Assembly (NCBI GenBank): GCA_017615275.1
Contig: JAGAAO010000017.1
Location: 1 to 64,000, forward strand
Direction of reading: 5' to 3'
DNA from: Butyrivibrio sp.
GTDB taxonomy: Bacteria > Bacillota > Clostridia > Lachnospirales > Lachnospiraceae
Length of the DNA stretch: 64,000 nt
Shown here: positions 9,579 through 18,564 of the stretch, one piece after another
Position numbering within the stretch: position 1 is the first letter of the stretch
Layout: each line of letters opens with the position of its first letter
Program-made: the position numbers and the translations under genes
Notes under the pieces: model-generated
What the model was told of the DNA's origin: nothing
Database searches by the model: none
Seen by the model: the letters and a program-made list of their open reading frames with translations, nothing else

Positions 9579-11138
9579 GTGAGTATTTTAAATGTGGAAC
9601 ATCTAACACATGGTTTTGGTGACAGAGCCATATTTGATGATGTTTCTTTCAGACTTTTAAAAGGTGAACACATCGGGCTTGTCGGTGCGAACGGCGAGGG
9701 AAAGTCCACCTTTATGAACATTATTATCGGTAAACTTATGCCCGACGCCGGTAAGATCGAATGGGCAAAAAATGTGAAGGTCGGATACCTTGATCAACAC
9801 GCTGAGCTAAAACAGGGAATGACCATAAGAGACGTTCTTGCTTCTGCATATGAGCCCTTGTATGCGATGGAGAGCAGGATGAATGAGATCTGCGATGCTA
9901 TGGCTGAAGCGGACGAAAAGACACTTGAAGAGTATATGGAAGAGCTTGGAACAATACAGGATCTTCTTACAAATCACGATTTTTATCTGATAGATTCCAA
10001 GATAGAAGAGGTTTCCAGAGCGCTCGGATTTTTGGAACTTGGTCTGGACAGAGATGTTACGGAACTTTCGGGAGGACAGAGAACAAAGATACTTCTGGGA
10101 AAGCTTCTTCTCGAGAAGCCGGATATTCTTTTGCTGGACGAGCCTACCAACTATCTCGACGCAGAGCACATCGTGTGGCTTACGAGATATCTTCAGGATT
10201 ATGAGAACGCTTTTATCCTCATATCGCATGATATACCGTTCCTTAACAGTGTGGTTAATATTATCTATCACATGGACGGCCAGACACACAGCCTCGACAG
10301 GTATGTGGGCGATTACGACAAGTTCATGGAAGTTTATGAGATGAAAAAAGCGCAGAGAGAAGCTGCGTACAACAGGCAACAGCAGGAAATTGCGGAGCTT
10401 AAGGATTTCGTTGCGAGAAATAAAGCCAGGGTCGCAACCAGAAATATGGCGATGGCAAGACAGAAGAAACTCGACAATATGGAAATGATCGAGATGGTTA
10501 AAGAGAAACCTAAGCCGGAGTTTAATTTTAAGGTTGCGAGAACTCCCGGTAAAGTAATTTTTGAGACTAAAGATCTTGTTATCGGATATGACGATCCGCT
10601 TTCTTCACCTCTTAATATTACAATGGAACGTAATTCAAAGATCGTTCTTACGGGTGCTAACGGAATAGGAAAGACCACGTTGTTAAAGAGTATCCTCGGA
10701 CTTATCCCTGCTCTTGAGGGATCTGTGGAGCTTGGTGAAAATGTTGAGATAGGTTACTTTGAACAGGAGATGTCTCCTGATATTGAAACTACATGTATGC
10801 AGGAGATCTGGAATGAGTTCCCCGGATTTTCACAGTATGAAGTTCGTTCGGCGCTTGCAAAGTGCGGACTAACAACTAAGCATATCGAGAGTAAATGTAA
10901 AGTCCTTTCCGGAGGAGAGCAGGCAAAAGTCAGACTCTGTAAGCTTATAAACAGAGAATCGAACCTTCTTGTTCTCGACGAGCCCACCAATCATCTCGAT
11001 GTGGATGCCAAAGACGAACTTAAGCGCGCACTTTCGGAATATAAGGGAAGTATACTGATGGTATGTCATGAACCTGACTTTTATGACGGGCTTGCCACAG
11101 AAGTGCTTGATTGTTCTAAGTGGACAACGCGTCTTTGA
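9579..11138 (+). CDS. ABC-F family ATPase (YkpA/YbiT-like)
   Basis: ABC-F proteins are soluble twin ATPases that act on the ribosome; some rescue stalled ribosomes and some protect against antibiotics. The 519 residues contain Walker A GANGEGKST (37-45) with signature ELSGGQ. A charged linker follows (about 240-310, with KAQREAAYNRQQQEIAELK and NKARVATRNMAMARQKKL). The second ATPase has GANGIGKTT (about 358-366) and LSGGEQ. The linker and length fit the YkpA/YbiT branch better than antibiotic-resistance ABC-F proteins, but the exact class is inferred. The start is GTG at 9579 with AAGGAG 8 bases upstream, 4 bases after ribF. Confidence 0.88.
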   Translation: MSILNVEHLTHGFGDRAIFDDVSFRLLKGEHIGLVGANGEGKSTFMNIIIGKLMPDAGKIEWAKNVKVGYLDQHAELKQGMTIRDVLASAYEPLYAMESRMNEICDAMAEADEKTLEEYMEELGTIQDLLTNHDFYLIDSKIEEVSRALGFLELGLDRDVTELSGGQRTKILLGKLLLEKPDILLLDEPTNYLDAEHIVWLTRYLQDYENAFILISHDIPFLNSVVNIIYHMDGQTHSLDRYVGDYDKFMEVYEMKKAQREAAYNRQQQEIAELKDFVARNKARVATRNMAMARQKKLDNMEMIEMVKEKPKPEFNFKVARTPGKVIFETKDLVIGYDDPLSSPLNITMERNSKIVLTGANGIGKTTLLKSILGLIPALEGSVELGENVEIGYFEQEMSPDIETTCMQEIWNEFPGFSQYEVRSALAKCGLTTKHIESKCKVLSGGEQAKVRLCKLINRESNLLVLDEPTNHLDVDAKDELKRALSEYKGSILMVCHEPDFYDGLATEVLDCSKWTTRL

Positions 11139-11163
11139 CTTTACATTAAGAAATATATATGCT
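11135..11163 (+). promoter_or_regulatory. Possible upstream promoter of rpsO
   Basis: TTGACT (11135-11140) lies 17 bases before TATGCT (11158-11163), overlapping the end of the ABC-F gene. A perfect TATAAT also occurs at 11166-11171 without a good -35. Confidence 0.5.
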
Positions 11164-11189
11164 AATATAATTTAGTTGTCTACTAAATT

Positions 11190-11218
11190 TAGACACAGTA
11201 ACAGAACTACCTTATACT
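11190..11218 (+). promoter_or_regulatory. Promoter of rpsO
   Basis: TAGACA (11190-11195), a 17-base spacer and TATACT (11213-11218) match sigma-A consensus at 5 of 6 bases in each box. The transcript would carry a leader of about 65 bases before rpsO. An inverted repeat GTCTA/TAGAC (from 11178) lies over the upstream half. Confidence 0.65.
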
Positions 11219-11290
11219 CGGATGTGGGATTCTCCAACCCTTTTCTGTGTATCGGGCGGATTCAGGAAAATTTTTCAAAGGAGAGTAACA

Positions 11291-11557
11291 ATGATTACAA
11301 AAGAGAAGAAAACAGAAGTTATCAGTAAGTTTGCTAGAAAAGCCGGCGATACAGGTTCACCGGAAGTTCAGGTAGCTATCCTTACAGAGAGAATCCAGGA
11401 GCTCAACGCTCACCTTCAGAAGAACCCTAAGGATCACCACTCAAGAAGAGGTCTTCTTAAGATGGTTGGACAGAGACGTAGCCTTCTTGGATACCTCAAG
11501 AAGAAGGACATCGAAGCTTACCGTAAGCTTATTGCGGATCTCGGTTTGAGAAAGTAA
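11291..11557 (+). CDS. rpsO: 30S ribosomal protein S15
   Basis: S15 is a primary binding protein of the 16S rRNA platform. The 88-residue protein is full length, with the invariant [17 protein letters not shown] and HHSRRGLL motifs. The ATG at 11291 has AAAGGAGAG 6 bases upstream; an upstream in-frame ATG at 11222 would add 23 non-homologous residues and is rejected. It is transcribed from the promoters at 11135-11218 and closed by a strong terminator, then followed by pnp, the usual rpsO-pnp pairing. Confidence 0.97.
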   Translation: MITKEKKTEVISKFARKAGDTGSPEVQVAILTERIQELNAHLQKNPKDHHSRRGLLKMVGQRRSLLGYLKKKDIEAYRKLIADLGLRK

Positions 11558-11569
11558 TCTGTAGAATCA

Positions 11570-11616
11570 AAAAGACGGGATGAGGCTGATGCAAATCAGT
11601 CTATTCCGTCTTTATT
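11570..11616 (+). terminator. Terminator after rpsO
   Basis: AAAGACGG (11571-11578) pairs with CCGTCTTT (11606-11613). An inner stem GGCTGAT/ATCAGTC with a GCAA loop is stacked inside, and T-rich sequence follows. Confidence 0.8.
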
Positions 11617-11686
11617 TGAGTCGATCACTCGATGAGCCGAAATGAAGCTTGTTTGAGTTGATGTATCTGTAACATATATGATGTAG

Positions 11687-11751
11687 GGGCTTTCAAAGTT
11701 ATAATATGCAATTCGTAAGGAGACGAGTGACATATTATGACCTTGAAACCC
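11687..11751 (+). promoter_or_regulatory. Long stem-loop in the pnp leader
   Basis: The segment 11687-11708 is nearly complementary to 11731-11751: about 20 pairs with two or three mismatches or bulges, arms ending in ATAATATG/CATATTAT, and a 22-base loop. It lies about 40 bases upstream of the pnp start. In E. coli the pnp leader forms a long stem cut by RNase III and trimmed by PNPase for autoregulation; a similar role here is inferred from position and shape only. Confidence 0.6.
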
Positions 11752-11792
11752 ACGTATCATATCAAATTGTATTGTGAGTGAAGGAGAATAAA

Positions 11793-13877
11793 ATGGTTAA
11801 GACTTACACAATGGAACTTGCCGGACGTACTCTTAAAGTTGAGATCGGCAAAGTCGGAAAACAGGCAAACGGATGTGCATTCATGCAGTATGGTGATACA
11901 ACGGTTCTTTGTACGGCAACTGCATCTGCAAAACCCAGAGAAGGAATTGATTTCTTCCCTCTGAGTGTTGAATATAGTGAGAAGTTTTATGCTGTGGGCA
12001 AGTTCCCCGGCGGATATAACAAGAGAGAGGGTAAGCCTTCTGAGAATGCTATCCTCACAAGCCGTGTTATCGATCGTCCCATGCGTCCTCTTTTCCCTAA
12101 GGATTACAGAAACGACGTAACAATCGAGACAATGGTTATGGCAGTTGATAATCAGGCTCGTCCTGAGCTCGTAGCTATGCTTGGTGCATCTGTATCTGTA
12201 TCAATTTCAGATATTCCTTTTGACGGACCTTGCGCTATGACACAGGTTGGTATGGTTGACGGTGAGCTTATCATCAACCCTACACAGGAGCAGTGGAACA
12301 CAGGTGACCTTAAGCTTACTGTTGCATCTGTAGGACAGAAGGTTATCATGATCGAGGCAGGTGCTAACGAGATTCCTGAGGAGAAGATGAAGGAAGCTAT
12401 CTACAAGGCACATGATGTGAACCTTCAGATCATCGAGTTCTTCAAGGGCATCGTTGCAGAAGTTGGAAAGCCTAAGCACGAGTACACAAGCTGCGCTATT
12501 CCTGAGGAGTTCTTTGCGGCTATCAAAGAGGTCGTTCCTCCCGAGGAGATGGAAAAGGCTGTATTTACAGACGACAAGCAGACAAGAGAGAACAATATCG
12601 CAGAGATTACAGACAGACTTACAGAGAAGTTTGCAGACAACGAAGAGTGGCTTGCAATTCTCGGCGAAGCAATATATCAGTATGAGAAGAAGACGGTTCG
12701 TAAGATGATCCTCAAGGATCACAAGAGACCTGACGGACGTGATATCAAGCAGATCAGACCTCTTTCAGCAGAGGTTGACCTTATTCCCAGAGTACACGGA
12801 AGTGCTATGTTCACTCGTGGACAGACACAGATCTGTGACGTTACAACTCTTGCACCTCTTTCAGAGGCACAGAAGGTTGAGGGACTTGATGAGTTCGCTT
12901 CAGATAAGAGATATGTACACCAGTACAACTTCCCTGCTTATTCAGTAGGTGAGACAAAGGTTTCAAGAGGACCCGGACGTAGAGAGATCGGACACGGTGC
13001 ACTTGCAGAGAGAGCACTTCTTCCTGTTCTTCCCAGCGTTGAGGAGTTCCCTTATGCTATCCGTTGCGTATCAGAGACATTTGAGTCAAACGGATCAACA
13101 TCAATGGCATCAACATGTGCATCATGTATGTCACTTATGGCTGCAGGTGTTCCCATCAAGAAGATGGTTGCCGGAATCAGCTGCGGTCTTGTAACAGGCG
13201 ATACAGATGATGATTTCATCGTTCTTACAGATATCCAGGGTCTTGAGGATTTCTTCGGAGATATGGACTTCAAGGTTACAGGTACTAAGGACGGAATCAC
13301 AGCAATTCAGATGGACATCAAGATTCACGGTCTTACAAAGCCTATCGTTGAGACAGCTATCGCACAGTGCCGTGAAGCAAGATTCTTCATTATGGATGAG
13401 TGCATGAGCAAGGCTATTGCGGCTCCTCGTGCAGAAGTATCACAGTATGCACCTAAGATTGTTTCTGTTCAGATCGATCCTGAGAAGATCGGTGATGTTG
13501 TCGGACAGAGAGGAAAGACAATCAACGAGATCATCGCTCGTACAGGTGTTAAGATCGATATTACCGATGACGGAAAGGTTTCCGTATGTGGTGAAGATAA
13601 AGAAATGCTCCAGAAGGCTGTTGATATGGTAAATATCATCGTTACAGACTTCGAGAAGGGACAGGTTTTCACAGGAAAGGTTATCAGCATCAAAGAGTTT
13701 GGTGCGTTCGTTGAGTTCGCTCCCGGTAAGGAAGGCATGGTTCACATCAGCAAGATTTCCAAGGAGAGAATCGATCGCGTAGAGGATGTTCTTACACTTG
13801 GCGACACAGTTAAGGTTGTTTGCCTCGGCAAGGACAAGATGGGTAGAATTAGCTTCTCCATCAAAGACGCTAAGTAA
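11793..13877 (+). CDS. pnp: Polyribonucleotide nucleotidyltransferase (PNPase)
   Basis: PNPase is a phosphorolytic 3'-to-5' exoribonuclease of the RNA degradosome. The start is the ATG at 11793 with AAGGAG (11781-11786); an upstream in-frame GTG at 11778 would overlap that site. The 694-residue protein has two RNase PH-like domains (first GRTLKVEIGKVGKQANG; second PDGRDIKQIRPLSAEVD and ETKVSRGPGRREIGHG). A KH domain follows (IGDVVGQRGKTINEIIARTG), then an S1 domain (GKVISIKEFGAFVEF). It has its own leader hairpin. Confidence 0.97.
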   Translation: MVKTYTMELAGRTLKVEIGKVGKQANGCAFMQYGDTTVLCTATASAKPREGIDFFPLSVEYSEKFYAVGKFPGGYNKREGKPSENAILTSRVIDRPMRPLFPKDYRNDVTIETMVMAVDNQARPELVAMLGASVSVSISDIPFDGPCAMTQVGMVDGELIINPTQEQWNTGDLKLTVASVGQKVIMIEAGANEIPEEKMKEAIYKAHDVNLQIIEFFKGIVAEVGKPKHEYTSCAIPEEFFAAIKEVVPPEEMEKAVFTDDKQTRENNIAEITDRLTEKFADNEEWLAILGEAIYQYEKKTVRKMILKDHKRPDGRDIKQIRPLSAEVDLIPRVHGSAMFTRGQTQICDVTTLAPLSEAQKVEGLDEFASDKRYVHQYNFPAYSVGETKVSRGPGRREIGHGALAERALLPVLPSVEEFPYAIRCVSETFESNGSTSMASTCASCMSLMAAGVPIKKMVAGISCGLVTGDTDDDFIVLTDIQGLEDFFGDMDFKVTGTKDGITAIQMDIKIHGLTKPIVETAIAQCREARFFIMDECMSKAIAAPRAEVSQYAPKIVSVQIDPEKIGDVVGQRGKTINEIIARTGVKIDITDDGKVSVCGEDKEMLQKAVDMVNIIVTDFEKGQVFTGKVISIKEFGAFVEFAPGKEGMVHISKISKERIDRVEDVLTLGDTVKVVCLGKDKMGRISFSIKDAK

Positions 13878-13916
13878 TCACCTGACGAGGTTTTTTCGAG
13901 TCCGGTGTACTACTTA

Positions 13917-13947
13917 GTTCCGGCTCGCACGAAGTGCGAGAGCAGAA
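13917..13947. repeat. Palindromic intergenic repeat, copy 1 (GTTCCGGC...GAGAGCRGAAC family)
   Basis: GTTC...GAAC ends enclose CTCGCAC-GAA-GTGCGAG, a perfect 7-bp hairpin. The flanks and inner ends match the copy at 50237-50274, including the trailing ACTTC(C)ATATT. There is no T-tract, so it is not a simple terminator. Confidence 0.5.
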
Positions 13948-13978
13948 CTTCATATTTAATTTTTAATGAATGAAAAAA

Positions 13979-14010
13979 GAGGGGCCGGCGTGTTTTTGCA
14001 TACCGGCCTC
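13979..14010 (-). terminator. GC-rich hairpin between pnp and prfC; T-tract only on the minus strand
   Basis: GGCCGG (13983-13988) pairs with CCGGCC (14003-14008). A-run 13973-13978 precedes it, so only minus-strand transcripts would have hairpin plus U-tract. Plus-strand termination would be weak. No minus-strand gene is visible here. Confidence 0.5.
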
Positions 14011-14124
14011 ATACTTAGTTGAGGTGAATGAAATGTATTTTAGACCTTGATTCTGAATTGCAAAGTAATCAAAAACAATATAACTACTTAAAATTAATTG
14101 CATTTCAGAAAGGAATTAATAAGA

Positions 14125-15729
14125 ATGAGTAATACAAAAGAAACAATAAATGAAATAAATAAAAGACGTACGTTTGCCATAATATCACACCCCGATGCAG
14201 GTAAGACAACTCTTACCGAGAAGTTCCTTCTCTACGGAGGAGCTATCAATATGGCGGGAAGTGTAAAGGGTAAGGCAACTGCAAGACACGCTGTATCAGA
14301 CTGGATGGAAATTGAGAAACAGCGTGGTATTTCTGTAACATCATCCGTTCTTCAGTTTAACTTTGAGGGATGCTGCATAAATATCCTGGATACTCCGGGA
14401 CACCAGGATTTCTCAGAGGATACTTACAGAACGCTTATGGCTGCGGATTCAGCCGTCATGGTAATAGATGCAAGTAAGGGTGTCGAGGCTCAGACAAGAA
14501 AGCTCTTTAAAGTCTGCGCCATGAGTCATATTCCGATCTTTACTTTCATTAACAAGTTGGACCGCGATGCCATGGATACATTTGATCTTCTTGATGATAT
14601 CGAGAACAATCTCGGTATCGCCACATGCCCTATGAACTGGCCTATAGGTTCAGGTAAGAATTTCAAGGGTATTTATGACAGAAGAGAAGGACACATCGTT
14701 ACTTTCTCAGAAACCCAGAAGGGTACTAAGGAAGGCAAGGAGACGATAATCGATCCTCAGGATAAAGCAGCTGTTGAGTCAGCTGTCGGAAATGATGCAT
14801 TTGAGAAACTTCAGGGTGAGATCGAACTTTTGGATGGAGCCGGAGCCGAGTATGATCTTGAAAGAGTAAGAAACGGTGAACTTACACCTGTATTTTTCGG
14901 ATCTGCTCTTCAGAACTTTGGAGTGGAGCTCTTTTTACACCATTTCCTTAAAATGGCTACTCCGCCGATGGGACGTACATCCTCAGACGGAGAAGTTGTA
15001 GATCCTTTGGAAAGAGACTTCACCGCATTCGTATTTAAGATTCAGGCAAATATGAATAAGGCACACAGAGACAGAGTCGCATTTATGAGGATCTGCTCGG
15101 GAAGATATGATGCGGATAAAGAAGTTAAGCATATCCAGAGCGGTAAGGTGATGCGTCTTTCACAGCCACAGCAGCTTATGGCTGATGAGAGGAAAATTTT
15201 GAGCGAAGCCTACGCCGGGGATATAATGGGAGTATTCGATCCCGGTATTTTTTCTATCGGGGATACGGTATGTATGCCTAAAGATAACGTTATTTATCAG
15301 GGAATTCCAACTTTTGCTCCGGAACACTTTGCAAGAGTGCGACAAGTTGATACAATGAAACGTAAACAATTTGTTAAAGGAATTTCACAAATTGCTCAAG
15401 AAGGTGCAATCCAGATTTTCCAAGAGTACAACACGGGTTTGGAGGAAATTATAGTCGGTGTTGTCGGAGTACTTCAGTTTGATGTCTTGAAATTTAGGTT
15501 GCAAAGCGAGTACAATGTAGATATTATTCTAGAGAATCTTCCGTATGAATATATCAGATGGGTGGACAACGATGATATTGATATGGCCTCTATCGTCGGA
15601 ACATCTGATATGAAGAAGATCAAGGATATGCATGAAAGACCACTCCTTTTGTTTATAAACGAGTGGAGTGTGGGGATGACTATGGAAAGAAATGAGGGAT
15701 TGATGCTTTCAGAATTTAAGAGAAACTAA
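14125..15729 (+). CDS. prfC: Peptide chain release factor 3
   Basis: RF3 is the GTPase that recycles RF1/RF2 from the ribosome. The 534-residue protein shows the GTPase motifs SHPDAGKTTLTEK, RGISVTSSV, DTPGHQDFSEDT and NKLDRD, then the RF3-specific C-terminal domain. The ATG at 14125 has AAGGA about 10 bases upstream; a TTG at 14098 is in frame but lacks a site. Between about 15325 and 15560 the codon choice changes: Gln becomes mostly CAA and Leu often TTG, while the rest of the gene uses CAG and CTT/CTC. This may mark a recombined segment. Confidence 0.94.
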   Translation: MSNTKETINEINKRRTFAIISHPDAGKTTLTEKFLLYGGAINMAGSVKGKATARHAVSDWMEIEKQRGISVTSSVLQFNFEGCCINILDTPGHQDFSEDTYRTLMAADSAVMVIDASKGVEAQTRKLFKVCAMSHIPIFTFINKLDRDAMDTFDLLDDIENNLGIATCPMNWPIGSGKNFKGIYDRREGHIVTFSETQKGTKEGKETIIDPQDKAAVESAVGNDAFEKLQGEIELLDGAGAEYDLERVRNGELTPVFFGSALQNFGVELFLHHFLKMATPPMGRTSSDGEVVDPLERDFTAFVFKIQANMNKAHRDRVAFMRICSGRYDADKEVKHIQSGKVMRLSQPQQLMADERKILSEAYAGDIMGVFDPGIFSIGDTVCMPKDNVIYQGIPTFAPEHFARVRQVDTMKRKQFVKGISQIAQEGAIQIFQEYNTGLEEIIVGVVGVLQFDVLKFRLQSEYNVDIILENLPYEYIRWVDNDDIDMASIVGTSDMKKIKDMHERPLLLFINEWSVGMTMERNEGLMLSEFKRN

Positions 15730-15759
15730 GCAACACAGCAACACAACGGGGGTAAGTAT

Positions 15760-17697
15760 TTGAAGAAACGCTTAAGAGGAAAAAAAGAGTATGAGAAGAA
15801 GATTGATTATGTAGGGGATTTAAAACTTAATAAAAAACTTAGTAAATTTGCTATTGTGTTTTCGATAGTTGTAGCGTCGATGGCAGTTTCAGGCTGCGAA
15901 CAGGCAGACATTGATTCTTACGTCGATTTGCTTGGAATAGATGAAGATGAGTCGTCAACAACAGGTTTGTCACTGATCTATGATGATGAAGTGTCATCCG
16001 ATGAGACACCTACAGATGGCTCAAATGACTATTCAGACACATGTCGAAACGGAACCGGTGAATATATACCGGGAATGTATCCTGGCGAGGGAACGGATCC
16101 ATTCAATACCGATAGCAATGAAGGTACGGATTTTACTGACGGCACGGATTTAAGTGACGGTTCAGGCAATAACAATAATACCGATAACAGCGATAATTCC
16201 GGCAATGACGATAATGCAAAAAAATCCAACTGCGGCATGAACACCGGACTTACCGACAATACAGGTATTAAGGACAACACAGATCCTGTCGATAACACCG
16301 ATCCTGCAGATGTTACGGATGCTCCCGATGACAAAGAAAAACCGGAGAACACCGAAACTGACAAGACCGATGACAGTAAAAAGAACAAAGATAGTGTAAA
16401 GGAAGATGACAGTGCCAACAAGGCAAGCACAGAGGATAAGGCAACAGAAGCCAAGACCGATGAACCTAAGCCTGAAGACACTAAACCGGAAGAGACAAAA
16501 CCTGAAGATACTAAGCCGGCAAATACTCCGAGCGCTCCTGCTGATGAGTCAGAGCTCGCGGATTATAAATTTGCGGCCTCTTATAAGAAATTCTACGAGG
16601 GCGAACTTGACGCTAATGTTAAGAAAGTTCGCGAAAACGCAGGACTTACTAAAGAGAACATTGAAAAATTAAAAAAAGAACAGGCAAACAATTATGCATA
16701 CAACAGGCTTACGGAAGCCGGAAAGAATTTGTATGTTGAACTTCTTACAATAGTCAACAATGAGTCCGAAAAGGTATTTGTATCTACTACAGATCCCAAG
16801 GCTATAGAACTTGTTTTTGACTATGTTATGATGGATCATCCGGAAATTTTCTGGGTTAACGGTTACCATTATATAAATTATTCGGTTGGTGGCGTTATCG
16901 ACAAGATCGCTTTTACCGGCGATTATACCTATGACAAGGAAGAAGTGCAGAGAAGACAGGCGAAGATTGACGCAGTTGTCAATGATTGCCTGTCCAAAGC
17001 GCCTTCCACTGATGATGAATATTATGCTATCAAGTACGTTTATGAGTACTTGGTAGCAAATACCGAATATGTTTCTGATGCACCTGACAATCAGAATATC
17101 TGCTCTGTTTTCATCGGAAAAAAGAGTGTATGTAACGGATATTCCAAGGCTACACAGTACCTGCTCAACAAGATGGGTATTCAGTGTATGTTGATTACAG
17201 GAACAGTAAATACCACTAATGCATATAATGGACGACACGCGTGGAATTTGGTGCGATGCAACGGCGAATACTATTATATGGACACAACTTGGGGCGATGC
17301 CTCATATTCATCAAGCGCAAATTCTGAGAGCGCTAAAGCTCCCAGAGTAAATTACGACTATCTATGTACGACAGAAGAGGCAATGGGAGTTAATCATAAG
17401 CTTTCAGATGCCATTAAACTCCCTGAATGCAACAGCATGAAAGACAATTATTACGTGAGAGAGGGGCTCTATTTTGAGACAGCCGATCTTGATCGTGTAA
17501 AACAACTATTTGACAAAAGCTATGAAGAAGGAAGTAATAACGTCACAGTTAAATGCGCGACGAAGGAAGTCTATGACTCATTGTTTGAGCAGCTGATCAG
17601 AGGCAAAGCCATTTTCAGCTATCTTCAGGGTGAGAAAAAGGCAGTTTCCTATACTAACTTCGATGACACTAAGACTATAATCTTCTGGATCAAATAA
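15760..17697 (+). CDS. Surface lipoprotein with transglutaminase-like domain
   Basis: The start is probably TTG at 15760. A basic N-region and hydrophobic stretch end in a lipobox (MAVSGC), so the protein should be lipid-anchored outside the membrane. About residues 65-265 are a low-complexity linker rich in Asp, Thr, Asn and Pro, including repeats such as PEDTKPEETK. The C-terminal half is a transglutaminase-like papain fold: Cys458 in SVCNGYS, His493 in RHAWNLV and Asp508 in YMDTTWGD form the expected triad. Such domains act as cysteine proteases or cross-linkers on peptide or wall substrates; the substrate here is unknown. It lies alone after prfC and before the yqhY promoter. Confidence 0.82.
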   Translation: MKKRLRGKKEYEKKIDYVGDLKLNKKLSKFAIVFSIVVASMAVSGCEQADIDSYVDLLGIDEDESSTTGLSLIYDDEVSSDETPTDGSNDYSDTCRNGTGEYIPGMYPGEGTDPFNTDSNEGTDFTDGTDLSDGSGNNNNTDNSDNSGNDDNAKKSNCGMNTGLTDNTGIKDNTDPVDNTDPADVTDAPDDKEKPENTETDKTDDSKKNKDSVKEDDSANKASTEDKATEAKTDEPKPEDTKPEETKPEDTKPANTPSAPADESELADYKFAASYKKFYEGELDANVKKVRENAGLTKENIEKLKKEQANNYAYNRLTEAGKNLYVELLTIVNNESEKVFVSTTDPKAIELVFDYVMMDHPEIFWVNGYHYINYSVGGVIDKIAFTGDYTYDKEEVQRRQAKIDAVVNDCLSKAPSTDDEYYAIKYVYEYLVANTEYVSDAPDNQNICSVFIGKKSVCNGYSKATQYLLNKMGIQCMLITGTVNTTNAYNGRHAWNLVRCNGEYYYMDTTWGDASYSSSANSESAKAPRVNYDYLCTTEEAMGVNHKLSDAIKLPECNSMKDNYYVREGLYFETADLDRVKQLFDKSYEEGSNNVTVKCATKEVYDSLFEQLIRGKAIFSYLQGEKKAVSYTNFDDTKTIIFWIK

Positions 17698-17715
17698 ACA
17701 GGCTTATATATGATG

Positions 17716-17744
17716 TTTTTTAGCATTGAGAAGTGTGATATACT
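17716..17744 (+). promoter_or_regulatory. Likely promoter of the yqhY-nusB cluster
   Basis: TATACT at 17739-17744 is a good -10. The -35 position, 17 bases upstream, is only a T-run (17716-17721). Confidence 0.45.
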
Positions 17745-17783
17745 ATTTAGAAAGACTTAAAACTTAATGAGGTGAAAAATATT

Positions 17784-18137
17784 ATGGGAAAAGAAAATGC
17801 GGGAATCGGATCCGTCAGGATCGCAGATGACGTTGTAGCCAGAATAGCAGCACTTGCGGCACTTGAAGTAGACGGTGTTTCTGCGATGGCAGGTAATTAC
17901 ACAAGCGACGTCCTTGAAAAAGTCGGACGCAAAAATCTTTCAAAGGGTGCTAAGGTTATTGTAGGACAGGATGAGGCGAAGGTTGATCTTTCTCTCATGA
18001 TGGCATACGGATACAATATTCCCGCTACATGCCAGTTGGCTCAGACCCGTGTTAAGACAGCGGTTGAGAACATGACAGGACTTGAAGTGACCGATGTCAA
18101 TATAAGAATCGCCGGGATCACAATGCCCAAGGCTTAA
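17784..18137 (+). CDS. Asp23/Gls24 family protein (YqhY-like)
   Basis: This 117-residue Asp23/Gls24 (DUF322) family protein has [25 protein letters not shown] and [17 protein letters not shown]. In B. subtilis the relative YqhY is encoded next to nusB and is linked to control of acetyl-CoA carboxylase; here too it immediately precedes nusB. The ATG at 17784 follows GAGGTG at a good distance; a GTG at 17772 is in frame but overlaps the binding site. Confidence 0.88.
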   Translation: MGKENAGIGSVRIADDVVARIAALAALEVDGVSAMAGNYTSDVLEKVGRKNLSKGAKVIVGQDEAKVDLSLMMAYGYNIPATCQLAQTRVKTAVENMTGLEVTDVNIRIAGITMPKA

Positions 18138-18159
18138 TAAATATCAGAGTGAGAGAGAT

Positions 18160-18564
18160 ATGATGAACAGAAGCTTACTGAGAGAGCAGGTATTCAAACT
18201 GCTCTTTCGTGTTGAATTTAACTCGATGGAAGAGATGTCTGAGCAGGAGGAATTATTCACAACAACAAGCGATGACGATTTTTCCAAAAAAGATGCTGAT
18301 TATATCAGAGACAAATATGAGAAGATAGCCGAGAAACTCGAAGATATTGATAAGGCTATAAATGAGAAGACTAAGGGCTGGGATACCGATCGTATGGCTA
18401 AGGTTGAACTTACAATCATCAGACTTGCCATATACGAGATCAGATATGATGATACGGTTCCTACCGGAGTTGCAATCAATGAGGCGGTTGAGCTTGCGAA
18501 GAAATTCGGACAGGACGGTTCTCCTGCCTTTGTGAATGGAGTGTTAGCTAAATTTGCGGAGTGA
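18160..18564 (+). CDS. nusB: Transcription antitermination factor NusB
   Basis: NusB partners with S10 (NusE) in rRNA antitermination and ribosome maturation. The 134 residues fit the all-helical family, with [17 protein letters not shown] at the start and [29 protein letters not shown] at the C-terminus. It overlaps the xseA start by 11 bases. Confidence 0.94.
   Translation: MMNRSLLREQVFKLLFRVEFNSMEEMSEQEELFTTTSDDDFSKKDADYIRDKYEKIAEKLEDIDKAINEKTKGWDTDRMAKVELTIIRLAIYEIRYDDTVPTGVAINEAVELAKKFGQDGSPAFVNGVLAKFAE

Noticed and set aside
11222-11290. N-terminal extension of S15
   Set aside because: The extra 23 residues have no S15 similarity and lie in the leader; the ATG at 11291 has the binding site.
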